Source: Candidatus Methylomirabilota bacterium (GTDB taxonomy: Bacteria > Methylomirabilota > Methylomirabilia > Methylomirabilales > Methylomirabilaceae). From it: 64,000 nucleotides of DNA. Position 1 is the first letter of the stretch. Each line of letters opens with the position of its first letter. Shown here in pieces: positions 1 to 8,628 of this stretch. The translations under genes and the position numbers were made by a program. The stretch is taken from the NCBI GenBank assembly GCA_028870115.1, contig JAGWQH010000102.1, positions 1 to 64,000 on the forward strand, read 5' to 3'. The notes beneath the pieces are model-generated. The model was not told the DNA's origin. It saw only the letters and a list, made by a program, of their open reading frames with translations, and ran no database searches.

Positions 1-915
<915 letters not shown>

Positions 916-918
916 GAG

Positions 919-971
919 GTAGGGGCGCTGCTTGCCGCGCCCTTTTCGGGCAGGGCTAGCCCTGCCCCTAC
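919..971. repeat. 53-bp palindromic intergenic repeat between sufB and sufC
   Basis: Perfect 8-bp terminal inverted repeats, GTAGGGGC (919-926) and GCCCCTAC (964-971), enclose a GC-rich centre with further internal complementarity. It fills most of the sufB-sufC spacer. The pattern resembles the 'GTAGGGGC...GCCCCTAC' dispersed repeats seen in many environmental genomes (recollection, not searched). It would fold into a hairpin in the mRNA and might modulate the relative output of sufB and the downstream genes. Confidence 0.6.
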
Positions 972-994
972 ATCTATTTAGAGAGAATAATAGA

Positions 995-1765
995 TTGCTC
1001 ACAATTAAAAACCTGCACGCGAAGGTAGGGGGCGCCGTAATTCTGCGCGGGGTCGATCTGGTGGTGAAGCATGGCGAGGTCCATGCTGTCATGGGTCCTA
1101 ACGGCTCGGGCAAGAGCACGTTGGCCCACGTGCTCGCCGGTCGGGATGGTTATGAAGTGACGGCTGGCGAGGTGGTGTACGAGGGGAAGGATCTGCTCCG
1201 AATGCCCCCGGAAGAGCGCGCTCGCGAGGGGATTTTTCTCTCCTTCCAATACCCGGTCGAGATCCCAGGGGTGAGTACGAGTTACTTTTTGAAGGCGGCA
1301 GTGAATGCCATACGGAAGCACCGCGGCCTCGAAGAGCTTGATGCCATCGACTTCCTCAACCTGATCAAGGAAAAGATGAAGCTCGTCGAGTTGGACCAAA
1401 GCCTCTTGAATCGTTCACTCAACGAAGGCTTCTCGGGCGGGGAGAAGAAGCGAAACGAGATCTTTCAGATGGCCGTACTCGACCCCAAGTTGGCGATTCT
1501 GGATGAGACTGATTCCGGCCTGGATATCGATGCCTTGAGGATTGTGGCGAACGGTATCGATGCGCTCAGGAGCCCGGATCGCGCCATGATCCTGATTACC
1601 CATTACCAGCGGTTACTGAATTACGTCACTCCCGACGTCGTCCACGTACTCTTTGAGGGGCGGATTGTCAAGTCAGGCGGGCAGGATCTGGCGCACGAGC
1701 TCGAGGCGAAAGGGTACGACTGGATCAAGGCGGAAGCTGAACTTACCCAGCAGCCGGTCGTGTAG
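995..1765 (+). CDS. sufC: Fe-S assembly ATPase SufC
   Basis: ABC-type ATPase of the SufBC2D scaffold, 256 residues from a TTG start at 995. An AGAGAGA stretch lies about 8 nt upstream of this TTG, and the protein then begins MLTIKNLHAKVGG as in other SufC proteins; longer frames reach back into the palindromic repeat and are unlikely. Visible motifs are Walker A GPNGSGKSTL, the SufC-type signature FSGGEKKRNEI, and Walker B LAILDETDSGLD. SufC hydrolyses ATP in the cytosol to open the SufB/SufD interface during cluster assembly; unlike transporter ABC ATPases it has no membrane partner here. It lies 79 nt after sufB and 14 nt before sufD. Confidence 0.97.
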   Translation: MLTIKNLHAKVGGAVILRGVDLVVKHGEVHAVMGPNGSGKSTLAHVLAGRDGYEVTAGEVVYEGKDLLRMPPEERAREGIFLSFQYPVEIPGVSTSYFLKAAVNAIRKHRGLEELDAIDFLNLIKEKMKLVELDQSLLNRSLNEGFSGGEKKRNEIFQMAVLDPKLAILDETDSGLDIDALRIVANGIDALRSPDRAMILITHYQRLLNYVTPDVVHVLFEGRIVKSGGQDLAHELEAKGYDWIKAEAELTQQPVV

Positions 1766-1779
1766 GAGACAGCGGCAGC

Positions 1780-3174
1780 GTGATGCTTCAAGTTGCGGAA
1801 GAGCTGGACAGCTATCGTCTGGACTTTGAGCGGTTTGAGAGGGAGGACGCGGGCAGGCGACCCCAGTGGATCAACCAGATCCGCAAGGCGGCGTTCGGAC
1901 GGTTCGTCGAGCTGGGGTTTCCCACGACCCGGCTCGAGGATTGGAAGTATACCAATGTTGCCCCGATCGTCAAGACCCCGTTCAGACGTGCGGGACAGGT
2001 CCGGAGAACGCTACCGGTCGAACGTCTTGAGCCCTTTACCCTTAAAGACGTGGCGTGCGCTCAACTCGTTTTCGTGAACGGCCAGTTCTCGTCCGATCTT
2101 TCGTCGCTTGAGAAGCTTCCGGAAGGTGTCGTAGTGGGCAGCCTGGCAACGGTGCTCGCCTGCAACCCGGCCTCGGTCGAGCCGCACCTGGCTCAGCACG
2201 CCGGTTACCACAATCAGGCGTTTGTGGCCCTCAACACGGCCTTCATGGAGGACGGGGCGTTCGTATCCATCCCGAAGGGCACGATCGTTGAGATGCCTAT
2301 CCATCTGCTGTTCGTCTCCTCGGCGGCCTTTGACTCGGCTCAGGACAGGCCGTCCAGGTCGGCTGACGATGAGAGCGGTTCCGCCGCAGTATGGTATCCG
2401 CGGAACCTGATCGTAGTCGGATCCCGTAGCCAGGCTCGGATTGTCGAGAGCTATGTTAGTGCGAGCAACGACGTGTATTGTACCAATGCGGTCACTGAGA
2501 TCGTCGGCGGCGAGAACGCGGTGATCGACTATTATAAGGTGCAGCGGGAAAGCAAGGAGGCTTTTCACGTGGCAACGGTGCAGGCACGGCTGAGTCGCAG
2601 CGGCACATTCTCGTCCCACGCCATTGATCTTGGCGGCGCGCTCGTCCGCAACAATCTGAACGTAGCGCTCGAGGGGGAGGGTGCGGAGTGTACTCTCAAC
2701 GGTCTCTATATGGTGGCGGGTCGGCAGCATGTGGATAACCACACGCGGATCGATCATGCTCAGCCACATTGCAGCAGCCGTCAACTCTATAAGGGTATCC
2801 TCGATGGGAAGTCGAGGGGAGTTTTCAACGGCAAGGTCGTCGTTCATGGGGCCGCTCGGAAAACCGACGCCAGGCAGGTCAATAAGAACCTCCTGCTCTC
2901 CGAAGACGCCGTTATTGACAGTAAGCCGCAGTTGGAGATCTTTAACAACGACGTGAAATGCACCCATGGCACCACAATCGGCCAGCATGACCAGGATGCA
3001 ATGTTTTATCTGCGCTCTCGCGGCCTCGATCTTGCGACTACCCGGAGCCTGCTGACCTATGCGTTTGCGAGCGAGTTGCTCAGCCGGATCAAGGTTGAGT
3101 CGATCCGAGTCAGGCTCGAAGCGCTCCTGCTCACGCGGCTTCGCGATGGCACCTCGCCGGAGGAGACGACATGA
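1780..3174 (+). CDS. sufD: Fe-S assembly protein SufD
   Basis: Third scaffold subunit of SufBC2D, 464 residues. The start is GTG at 1780 (10 nt after AGGAGA) or the adjacent ATG at 1783. The SufB/D family core is clear: LEDWKYTNVAPI near the N-terminus, NDVKCTHGTTIGQHDQDAMF with the conserved His of the KC(S/T)HG motif, and YLRSRGLDLATTRSLLTYAFA at the C-terminus. It overlaps sufS by 4 nt (ATGA). Oddity: around residues 183-201 the protein contains a low-conservation stretch, DSAQDRPSRSADDESG, which looks like an in-frame copy of a dispersed DNA repeat between two beta-helix strands. The rest of the protein appears intact, so it is probably functional. Confidence 0.95.
   Translation: MMLQVAEELDSYRLDFERFEREDAGRRPQWINQIRKAAFGRFVELGFPTTRLEDWKYTNVAPIVKTPFRRAGQVRRTLPVERLEPFTLKDVACAQLVFVNGQFSSDLSSLEKLPEGVVVGSLATVLACNPASVEPHLAQHAGYHNQAFVALNTAFMEDGAFVSIPKGTIVEMPIHLLFVSSAAFDSAQDRPSRSADDESGSAAVWYPRNLIVVGSRSQARIVESYVSASNDVYCTNAVTEIVGGENAVIDYYKVQRESKEAFHVATVQARLSRSGTFSSHAIDLGGALVRNNLNVALEGEGAECTLNGLYMVAGRQHVDNHTRIDHAQPHCSSRQLYKGILDGKSRGVFNGKVVVHGAARKTDARQVNKNLLLSEDAVIDSKPQLEIFNNDVKCTHGTTIGQHDQDAMFYLRSRGLDLATTRSLLTYAFASELLSRIKVESIRVRLEALLLTRLRDGTSPEETT
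2326..2382. repeat. Repeat-derived in-frame insert inside sufD
   Basis: The DNA around 2331-2350 (GACTCGGCTCAGGACAGGCC) encodes DSAQDRP. This peptide is familiar from dispersed repeats that are often mistranslated as FDSAQDRP/FDFAQDRP in environmental genomes (recollection). Here it sits in frame inside a conserved gene. The boundaries are approximate and rest on where the SufD-like sequence resumes (AVWYPRNLIVV). Confidence 0.45.
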
Positions 3175-4442
3175 GAGCAGTCACAGCGATGACCGCACAG
3201 GATGTGCAGCGTGAGACGCGCATGGCATTTGACGTGGAGCGCATCCGGGAGGATTTTCCCGTTCTGCGGCAGCAGATTCGCGGCAGGCCGCTGGTGTACC
3301 TTGACAACGCAGCCACAAGTCAGAAGCCGAAGATCGTTGTTGAGACGATGGAGCAGTATTACCTGGCTGAAAACTCGAATGTGCACCGGGGGGTCCACCT
3401 CTTGAGCGAGCGGGCCACGGAGGCCTTTGAGGGCGCCAGGAGAAAGGTGGCGCGGTTTCTCAACGCGAGGGATGCGCGCGAGATCGTCTTCGTTCGCGGT
3501 GCCACAGAGGGGATTAACCTGGTGGCTCACAGCTTTGCCAGGCCGCGTCTGACGGCGGGGGACGAGATCCTCATCTCCGAGATGGAGCACCACTCGAATA
3601 TCGTTCCGTGGCAGATCGTGTGTCAGGAAACCGGCGCACTTCTGCGGGTCGTGCCGATCAACGATGACGGTGAGTTGCGACTCGACGAATACGAGCGGTT
3701 GCTCGGCGCGAGAACGCGGCTGGTGTCGATCGTGCACGTCTCAAATGCTCTTGGCACGGTCAACCCGGTGAAGCAGGTGATTAAGATGGCGCACGAGCGA
3801 GGCGTGCCCGTCTTGATCGACGGCGCCCAAGCCGCGCCCCATTTGCCGGTGGATGTGCAGGCGATGGATTGCGACTTCTATGTATGCTCCGGTCACAAGC
3901 TGTTCGGTCCCACCGGCATCGGCATCGTGTTCGGAAAGGCTCGCCACTTTGAGGCCATGCCGCCATACCAGGGCGGGGGCGATATGATCCTCTCGGTTAC
4001 CTTCGAGAAGACGATCTACAACGAGGCGCCGTTAAAGTTCGAGGCCGGGACGCCCCACATTGCGGGCGCTATCGGGCTCGGCGCGGCGATCGATTACGTA
4101 AGCGGCATCGGGCTGGATCAGATCGCCGCCTACGAGCATGAGTTGCTGGCGTATGCGACGGATGCCACGTCCGCCATCCCGGGCTTGCGGATCATCGGGA
4201 CCGCCAAAGAGAAGGCGAGTATCCTCTCCTTTGTCCTTGACGGTGTCCATGCGCACGACATCGGCACGATCCTGGATCAAGAGGGGGTTGCGATCCGGAC
4301 CGGCCATCACTGTGCTCAGCCGGTGCTGCAGCGGTTTGGCGTGCCGGCCACCGCCAGGGCGTCGGTGGCGTTTTACAATACGCGAGACGAGATCGATGCG
4401 CTGGTAAAGGCGATCTACAAGGTCACCGAGCTGTTCGGCTGA
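3171..4442 (+). CDS. sufS: Cysteine desulfurase SufS
   Basis: PLP enzyme that removes sulfur from L-cysteine, giving L-alanine and an enzyme persulfide for SufU. It has 423 residues from an ATG that overlaps the sufD stop (ATGA); an internal ATG at 3222 is an alternative start. Seen in sequence: YLDNAATSQKP near the N-terminus, the PLP-binding Lys at about residue 243 in CSGHKLFGPTGIG, and the persulfide-carrying Cys at about residue 381 in IRTGHHCAQP. These are group II (SufS/CsdA-type) features. The stop TGA shares its last base with the ATG of sufU, so the desulfurase and its sulfur acceptor are translationally coupled. Confidence 0.97.
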   Translation: MRAVTAMTAQDVQRETRMAFDVERIREDFPVLRQQIRGRPLVYLDNAATSQKPKIVVETMEQYYLAENSNVHRGVHLLSERATEAFEGARRKVARFLNARDAREIVFVRGATEGINLVAHSFARPRLTAGDEILISEMEHHSNIVPWQIVCQETGALLRVVPINDDGELRLDEYERLLGARTRLVSIVHVSNALGTVNPVKQVIKMAHERGVPVLIDGAQAAPHLPVDVQAMDCDFYVCSGHKLFGPTGIGIVFGKARHFEAMPPYQGGGDMILSVTFEKTIYNEAPLKFEAGTPHIAGAIGLGAAIDYVSGIGLDQIAAYEHELLAYATDATSAIPGLRIIGTAKEKASILSFVLDGVHAHDIGTILDQEGVAIRTGHHCAQPVLQRFGVPATARASVAFYNTRDEIDALVKAIYKVTELFG

Positions 4443-4894
4443 TGACGGACTTGCGTGAACTTTATCAGGAGGTCATCCTTGACCATAATAAGCGGCCGCA
4501 AAATTTCCGAAAACTGGAAGACGCGAACCGCACGGCGGAAGGGTACAATCCGCTGTGTGGCGATCAGATCACGGTCTACGTGCGTGTGGAAGATCATGTG
4601 ATCAAGGAGATCGCCTTTCAGGGATCGGGCTGCGCAATTTCGAAGGCCTCCGCATCGATGATGACCGGGATTGTGAAAGGAAAGACGACAGCAGAAGCCG
4701 AGAGCCTTTTCGGTACGTTCCATAGAATGGTTACGGCCGATCCGGAGGCTGCATCTGATCTGCTTGCAGTGGGGAAGCTCGCGGCCTTTGCGGGCGTACG
4801 AGAGTTCCCGGTTCGGGTCAAGTGCGCGACTTTGCCGTGGCATACGTTGCATGCCGCGCTGGAGGGGAGAGCGCAGGTTGCCTCGACGGAGTAG
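4442..4894 (+). CDS. sufU: Sulfur-transfer protein SufU
   Basis: Zn-dependent sulfurtransferase partner of SufS, 150 residues. The three expected cysteines are present in their contexts: YNPLCGDQ (with the Asp ligand two residues later), GSGCAISKAS, and VKCATLPWHTL. An approximately 18-residue stretch between the second and third Cys, which distinguishes SufU from IscU, appears to be present. SufU accepts the persulfide from SufS and passes it to SufBCD, replacing SufE, for which no gene is visible. It starts on the last base of the sufS stop codon (TGATG). A palindromic repeat follows, which may mark the end of the strongly coupled suf block. Confidence 0.95.
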   Translation: MTDLRELYQEVILDHNKRPQNFRKLEDANRTAEGYNPLCGDQITVYVRVEDHVIKEIAFQGSGCAISKASASMMTGIVKGKTTAEAESLFGTFHRMVTADPEAASDLLAVGKLAAFAGVREFPVRVKCATLPWHTLHAALEGRAQVASTE

Positions 4895-4901
4895 GAAGGT
4901 C

Positions 4902-5000
4902 CCTCCTCACCCCCGCCCTCTCCCCCAATAGAGGCGAGGGGGTACCCCGAAAAGACCTCCTCTCCCCTCATACCTGGGGGAGAGGATGAAGGTGAGGAGG
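4902..5000. repeat. 99-bp imperfect palindromic repeat (MITE/REP-like)
   Basis: The outer arms CCTCCTCACC (4902-4911) and GGTGAGGAGG (4991-5000) are perfect reverse complements. Inner arms CTCTCCCCCA (4918-4927) and TGGGGGAGAG (4975-4984) are also perfect. The element lies between sufU and the DUF59 gene. It has no coding capacity and could form a long RNA hairpin. It resembles the 'CCTCACCC...CTCTCCC...GGGAGAG...GGTGAGG' class of dispersed palindromes (recollection). Confidence 0.7.
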
Positions 5001-5079
5001 TTCGGACTTTCATGTCCATGGGTACGCCACCGTGCATGGGGTATTGCTCAATATTCTTGTATGAGATGAGGGCCAATCA

Positions 5080-5394
5080 ATGATGGATACGAGTGAGATC
5101 GAGGCAGAGGTCATTGAGGTTCTCCGTACCTGTTATGACCCGGAGATCCCTGTCAATATCTATGATATGGGGCTGATCTATGAGGTCAAGGTGGAGCCTT
5201 CCGGCTTAGCCAGGGTGGTGATGACCCTCACGTCGCCTCATTGTCCAGCCGCCGCACAGCTGCCGGCTGAAGTCGAGATGAGGGTGCGGTCCGTTCCTGG
5301 CGTGACAGATGCCGAGGTCGAGGTGGTCTGGGACCCTCCATGGGATCCATCCAAGCTGTCCGAAGCCGCCAAGCTTCAGCTTGGTTTCCTGTAG
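5080..5394 (+). CDS. SufT-like DUF59/MIP18-family protein
   Basis: Small protein of 104 residues, a single DUF59 (MIP18) domain. Characteristic features are YDPEIPVNIYDMGLIYEV near the N-terminus, MTLTSPHCPAA with the conserved Cys, and VVWDPPWDPSKLSEAAKLQLG at the C-terminus. Members next to suf genes (SufT) assist Fe-S cluster maturation or delivery; related domains also occur in PaaD and in the N-terminus of ApbC/Mrp. ATG at 5080 follows GATGAGGG; an ATG at 5083 is equally possible. Its place directly after sufU supports a SufT role, but the exact function is inferred from context. Confidence 0.88.
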   Translation: MMDTSEIEAEVIEVLRTCYDPEIPVNIYDMGLIYEVKVEPSGLARVVMTLTSPHCPAAAQLPAEVEMRVRSVPGVTDAEVEVVWDPPWDPSKLSEAAKLQLGFL

Positions 5395-5473
5395 TAGTAG
5401 CGGTAGTAGTAGGTTCGCGCGTGTATCAGAACTTCAGTCAACCACAAACACTTAGTCAGCGAGGAGAAGAACA

Positions 5474-5815
5474 ATGGCGTACGTCGTAGCCGATCCATGT
5501 ATCGGCACCAAAGACCATGCGTGTGTAGATGTCTGCCCGGTGGAGTGTTTCTACGAGGGCGAGGAGCTGCTGTTTATTCACCCGGAGGAGTGCATCGATT
5601 GCGCCGCCTGCGAGCCGGAGTGCCCGGTTGCCGCGATCTTTGAAGCGAGCCAGGTGCCGGAGCAGTGGCACAATTTCATCCAGATGAACGCCGACGCGTG
5701 CAAGGATGGACATACCCTTCCGGTGGCGGTCCAGCGGGCGGCGTGGGAAGCCCAGAAGGAGGAAGAGGGGAGCGTCGCCAATCTCTATTACAAGAAGTAT
5801 CCTCCGAAGCACTAA
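5474..5815 (+). CDS. fdxA: Seven-iron type ferredoxin (FdxA-like)
   Basis: Ferredoxin of 113 residues with an N-terminal two-cluster domain: [19 protein letters not shown], then [17 protein letters not shown]. The first motif has a C-x7-C-x3-C arrangement, as in 3Fe-4S/4Fe-4S FdxA proteins, rather than two classical CxxCxxCxxxC motifs. A 50-residue C-terminal extension ([15 protein letters not shown]... KKYPPKH) is normal for this group. GAGGAG lies 8 nt before the ATG. It is a soluble cytosolic electron carrier. Location between SUF genes and moaA, both Fe-S related, is consistent with but does not prove a specific partner. The gene symbol is by family resemblance. Confidence 0.9.
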   Translation: MAYVVADPCIGTKDHACVDVCPVECFYEGEELLFIHPEECIDCAACEPECPVAAIFEASQVPEQWHNFIQMNADACKDGHTLPVAVQRAAWEAQKEEEGSVANLYYKKYPPKH

Positions 5816-5837
5816 CCTGCGAGGTCGGCAGTACGGG

Positions 5838-5885
5838 CGATCTTGGATCTTGGAAGCCGAAAGGTAGAGCCGAGACCCAAGATCG
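5838..5885. repeat. Inverted repeat downstream of the ferredoxin gene
   Basis: CGATCTTGG (5838-5846) and CCAAGATCG (5877-5885) are perfect reverse complements separated by 30 nt in the ferredoxin-moaA spacer. A second CTTGG partially repeats the left arm. There is no U-tract after it, so a factor-independent terminator is not well supported; it may be a dispersed-repeat remnant or an mRNA-stabilising hairpin. Confidence 0.35.
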
Positions 5886-5948
5886 CTCCGGCTGCCGGGT
5901 TGCGTAAACGGCTCGGATCTCGAAGTAGAGCCCTGAAAGGTTTGGCGG

Positions 5949-6968
5949 ATGTTTTTTGACCTGTTGAGCAGACCGCTTCGCAGTGTGCGCCTGTCGGTGA
6001 CCGATCGGTGCAACCTGCGCTGCCGGTACTGTATGCCTGAGGAAGAGTACGTCTGGCTGCCGCGCAAGGAGATCCTGACGCTGGAGGAAGCGAGTCGCCT
6101 GGTGGATATCTTCGCCGAGCTTGGCGTCAACAAGATTCGCCTGACGGGGGGCGAGCCGCTCGTCCGCAGAGACCTTGCGGCTCTGGTGGAGATGATGGCG
6201 CGCAACCCGCGGATCGAGGATCTTGCCATCACCACAAACGGGGTTCTTTTGGCGGAGGCCGCGCAGGCGCTGTATGACGCCGGCCTGCACCGCGTGACGG
6301 TCAGTCTGGACACCCTTCGCCCTCATCGTTTCAGAGTACTCACACGAAGAGACTCCCACGACAAGGTGCTGAACGGGATCAAGACGGCTCAACAGGTCGG
6401 CTTCAAGGGATTGAAGATTGATAGTGTGGTCATGCGGGGATTCAACGAGGATGAACTCGTCGATCTACTGGAGTTCGGCAAGCAGATCAACGCCGAGGTC
6501 CGCTTCATTGAGTACATGGACGTGGGTGGCGCGACCCAGTGGTCGACGGACAGGGTCTTTTCCAGGGCGGAGATGCTTGAGGTGCTCACGCGACAGTACG
6601 GCCGTATTGAGCCGGTCGTTGAGACGGGCTGGGCGCCTGCCGATCGATTTGTCCTGCCGGATGGCACAGTCTTCGGCATCGTTGCATCCACAACCACGCC
6701 GTTCTGCCGTACCTGCGACAGGAGCCGGCTTACTGCCGATGGGACATGGTACTTATGCCTGTACGCCCACCGCGGGATCGACTTGCGGACACCGCTACGG
6801 GCCGGGGCCTCGAAAGCAGAGTTGATGTCCATGATCGTCTCCGGATGGACCGGGCGACGCGATCGCGGCGCCGAAGAGCGGAAAGAACTCCGGGCGAGAG
6901 ACGTGTTGGTCTTGGTCGAGGGCCTCAGAGCAGACCCTCGCCTTGAAATGCATACCAGGGGCGGGTAA
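5949..6968 (+). CDS. moaA: GTP 3',8-cyclase MoaA (molybdenum cofactor)
   Basis: Radical SAM enzyme that with MoaC converts GTP to cyclic pyranopterin monophosphate, the first step of molybdopterin synthesis. It has 339 residues. The N-terminal SAM cluster motif is DRCNLRCRYCMPE; the GTP-side cluster motif is FCRTCDRSRLTADGTWYLC (C-x2-C-x13-C). The C-terminus ends in the double glycine HTRGG needed for activity in the family. LRLTGGEPL-type and ISLDT-type segments (RLTGGEPLVRRDL, VSLDTLRPHRF) are also present. It stands alone, without other moa genes in view, so the remaining pathway must lie elsewhere. The start ATG at 5949 follows GGTTTGGCGG, a weak ribosome site. Confidence 0.96.
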   Translation: MFFDLLSRPLRSVRLSVTDRCNLRCRYCMPEEEYVWLPRKEILTLEEASRLVDIFAELGVNKIRLTGGEPLVRRDLAALVEMMARNPRIEDLAITTNGVLLAEAAQALYDAGLHRVTVSLDTLRPHRFRVLTRRDSHDKVLNGIKTAQQVGFKGLKIDSVVMRGFNEDELVDLLEFGKQINAEVRFIEYMDVGGATQWSTDRVFSRAEMLEVLTRQYGRIEPVVETGWAPADRFVLPDGTVFGIVASTTTPFCRTCDRSRLTADGTWYLCLYAHRGIDLRTPLRAGASKAELMSMIVSGWTGRRDRGAEERKELRARDVLVLVEGLRADPRLEMHTRGG

Positions 6969-7184
6969 CGGGTCACAGACCTGCCGTCCTGTCACGGCAA
7001 TCCTACGCAAAACAAGCCAAGCACGTGAAATCCTCTCCAGCCACCTGAACCTTTCTTCTGTTTTTGACTCATCACCAGATTCGTAATGCCCGACTCCTGT
7101 TACAATATAAAGTGGGTCCATCCATAGGGCGCGTATCCGATTTCGTAATCACTGAAGTAGGGCGACTGGAGAGGGAACAAGGCG

Positions 7185-8603
7185 ATGCGGATGTATGTGG
7201 CCGGACAGTGGGTCGATACGGCAAAGAAGATCGATGTCCTTAACCCGTATGATGGGACGGTCGTCGATACCGTGCCCTGCGCGGACTTGGGCGATGTCGA
7301 GAAGGCCCTGGAGGGCGCAGTTCGTGGCGCACGGACGATGGCAGCGCTCTCCGGTTACGGCCGCTATCAAATTCTGAAAGCGGCGGCAGAGCTGATTGAG
7401 GCTCGGAGTGAGGAGTTCGCCAAAACCATTACCCTCGAGGAGGGCAAGAGCCTGGCCGAGTCGCGCTATGAGGTGAGCCGGGCTGTGCAGACCCTGACCT
7501 TGTCGGGCGAGGAGGCCAAGCGCCTGCATGGCGAGACCGTCCCCTTTGATGGGGCCCCGGGCGGCTCCGGCAAGTTCGGCTTTACGCTGCGCGTGCCGTG
7601 CGGGATTGTGGTCGCTGTCAGTCCCTTCAACTTCCCGCTGAACCTGGTATGCCATAAGGTCGGACCGGCCTTGGCGGCGGGCAACGCGGTCGTCATCAAG
7701 CCGGCCACCGATACCCCTCTCTCGGCACTGAAGCTTACAGAGATCCTGCTGGAGGCGGGTCTGCCGACTGAGGCAATCGCCTGTCTGACCGGCTCAGGGG
7801 CGGTAATTGGCGACGCGCTGTGCAGCAATCGGCGGGTCCGCAAGATCACATTTACGGGAAGCCGCGACGTCGGCGAGCGGATCTGCCGGATGGCCGGAAT
7901 CAAGAAGGTCACGATGGAACTCGGCAGTAACTCGCCCGTCGTCATTATGTCCGATGCCGATCTCGACAAGGTCGCTGCCGCTGTGGCGGCGACCGGCTAC
8001 ACGAACGCCGGGCAGGTCTGTATCTCCACCCAACGGGTCTTGACCAGCGAAAAGGTCTACGGCGATTTTCTGGACGCCTTGAAACCCAAGGTGGAGGCGC
8101 TCATCACCGGTAACCCCCTGGACGCGAGCACCAAGGTAGGCCCGATGATCCGCGAGCGGGACGCCATCCGGGTTGAGGAGTGGGTGGATGAGGCGGTGGC
8201 AAGCGGCGCGCAGGTTGTGACGGGTGGAGTGCGTCAGGGAGCGGTCTACGCCCCCACGGTCGTCGCCGACGTCAGGCCCGACATGCGGATCTTCTGTGAT
8301 GAGCTGTTCGGGCCGGCCGTCGCGGTCACGCGATTCGACACAATCGACGAGGCGATTGCGCTTGCCAACGATACAATCTACGGCCTGGCAGCCGGCATCT
8401 TCACCGAAAACCTGGAGTGGGCGATGCGGTTCGCGCGCGAGGTCGAGGCGGGCAACCTGATGATCAACTGGGGACCTCAATGGCGTGCCGACCTGATGCC
8501 GTACGGAGGGCTGAAAGAGAGCGGCTTCGGCAAGGAAGGCCCGCGCTATGCCGTCGAGGAGATGACCGAGCTGAAACTGGTCTGCTTCCACCTGAAGGAT
8601 TAG
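7185..8603 (+). CDS. NAD(P)-dependent aldehyde dehydrogenase
   Basis: Aldehyde dehydrogenase superfamily, 472 residues, oxidising an aldehyde to a carboxylate (or acyl-CoA) in the cytosol. The general-base Glu is at about residue 245 (MELGSNSPV) and the nucleophile Cys at about residue 279 (AGQVCISTQR). The Rossmann loop FTGSRDVGERI and C-terminal PYGGLKESGFGKEG are standard. The substrate cannot be read from sequence; the protein looks closest to the succinate-semialdehyde/lactaldehyde/phosphonoacetaldehyde group. It lies 25 nt upstream of an acetolactate-synthase-like gene, so the two are probably cotranscribed. The 216-nt upstream spacer has a TACAAT box at about 7099 but no good -35. Confidence 0.93.
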   Translation: MRMYVAGQWVDTAKKIDVLNPYDGTVVDTVPCADLGDVEKALEGAVRGARTMAALSGYGRYQILKAAAELIEARSEEFAKTITLEEGKSLAESRYEVSRAVQTLTLSGEEAKRLHGETVPFDGAPGGSGKFGFTLRVPCGIVVAVSPFNFPLNLVCHKVGPALAAGNAVVIKPATDTPLSALKLTEILLEAGLPTEAIACLTGSGAVIGDALCSNRRVRKITFTGSRDVGERICRMAGIKKVTMELGSNSPVVIMSDADLDKVAAAVAATGYTNAGQVCISTQRVLTSEKVYGDFLDALKPKVEALITGNPLDASTKVGPMIRERDAIRVEEWVDEAVASGAQVVTGGVRQGAVYAPTVVADVRPDMRIFCDELFGPAVAVTRFDTIDEAIALANDTIYGLAAGIFTENLEWAMRFAREVEAGNLMINWGPQWRADLMPYGGLKESGFGKEGPRYAVEEMTELKLVCFHLKD

Positions 8604-8628
8604 CAATGTTCGAGGAGGACGGACCTCG

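Noticed and set aside
5395-5473. Microsatellite TAGTAGTAG near 5393-5412 as a functional element
   Set aside because: Short, imperfect and without symmetry or promoter features; probably chance or slippage.
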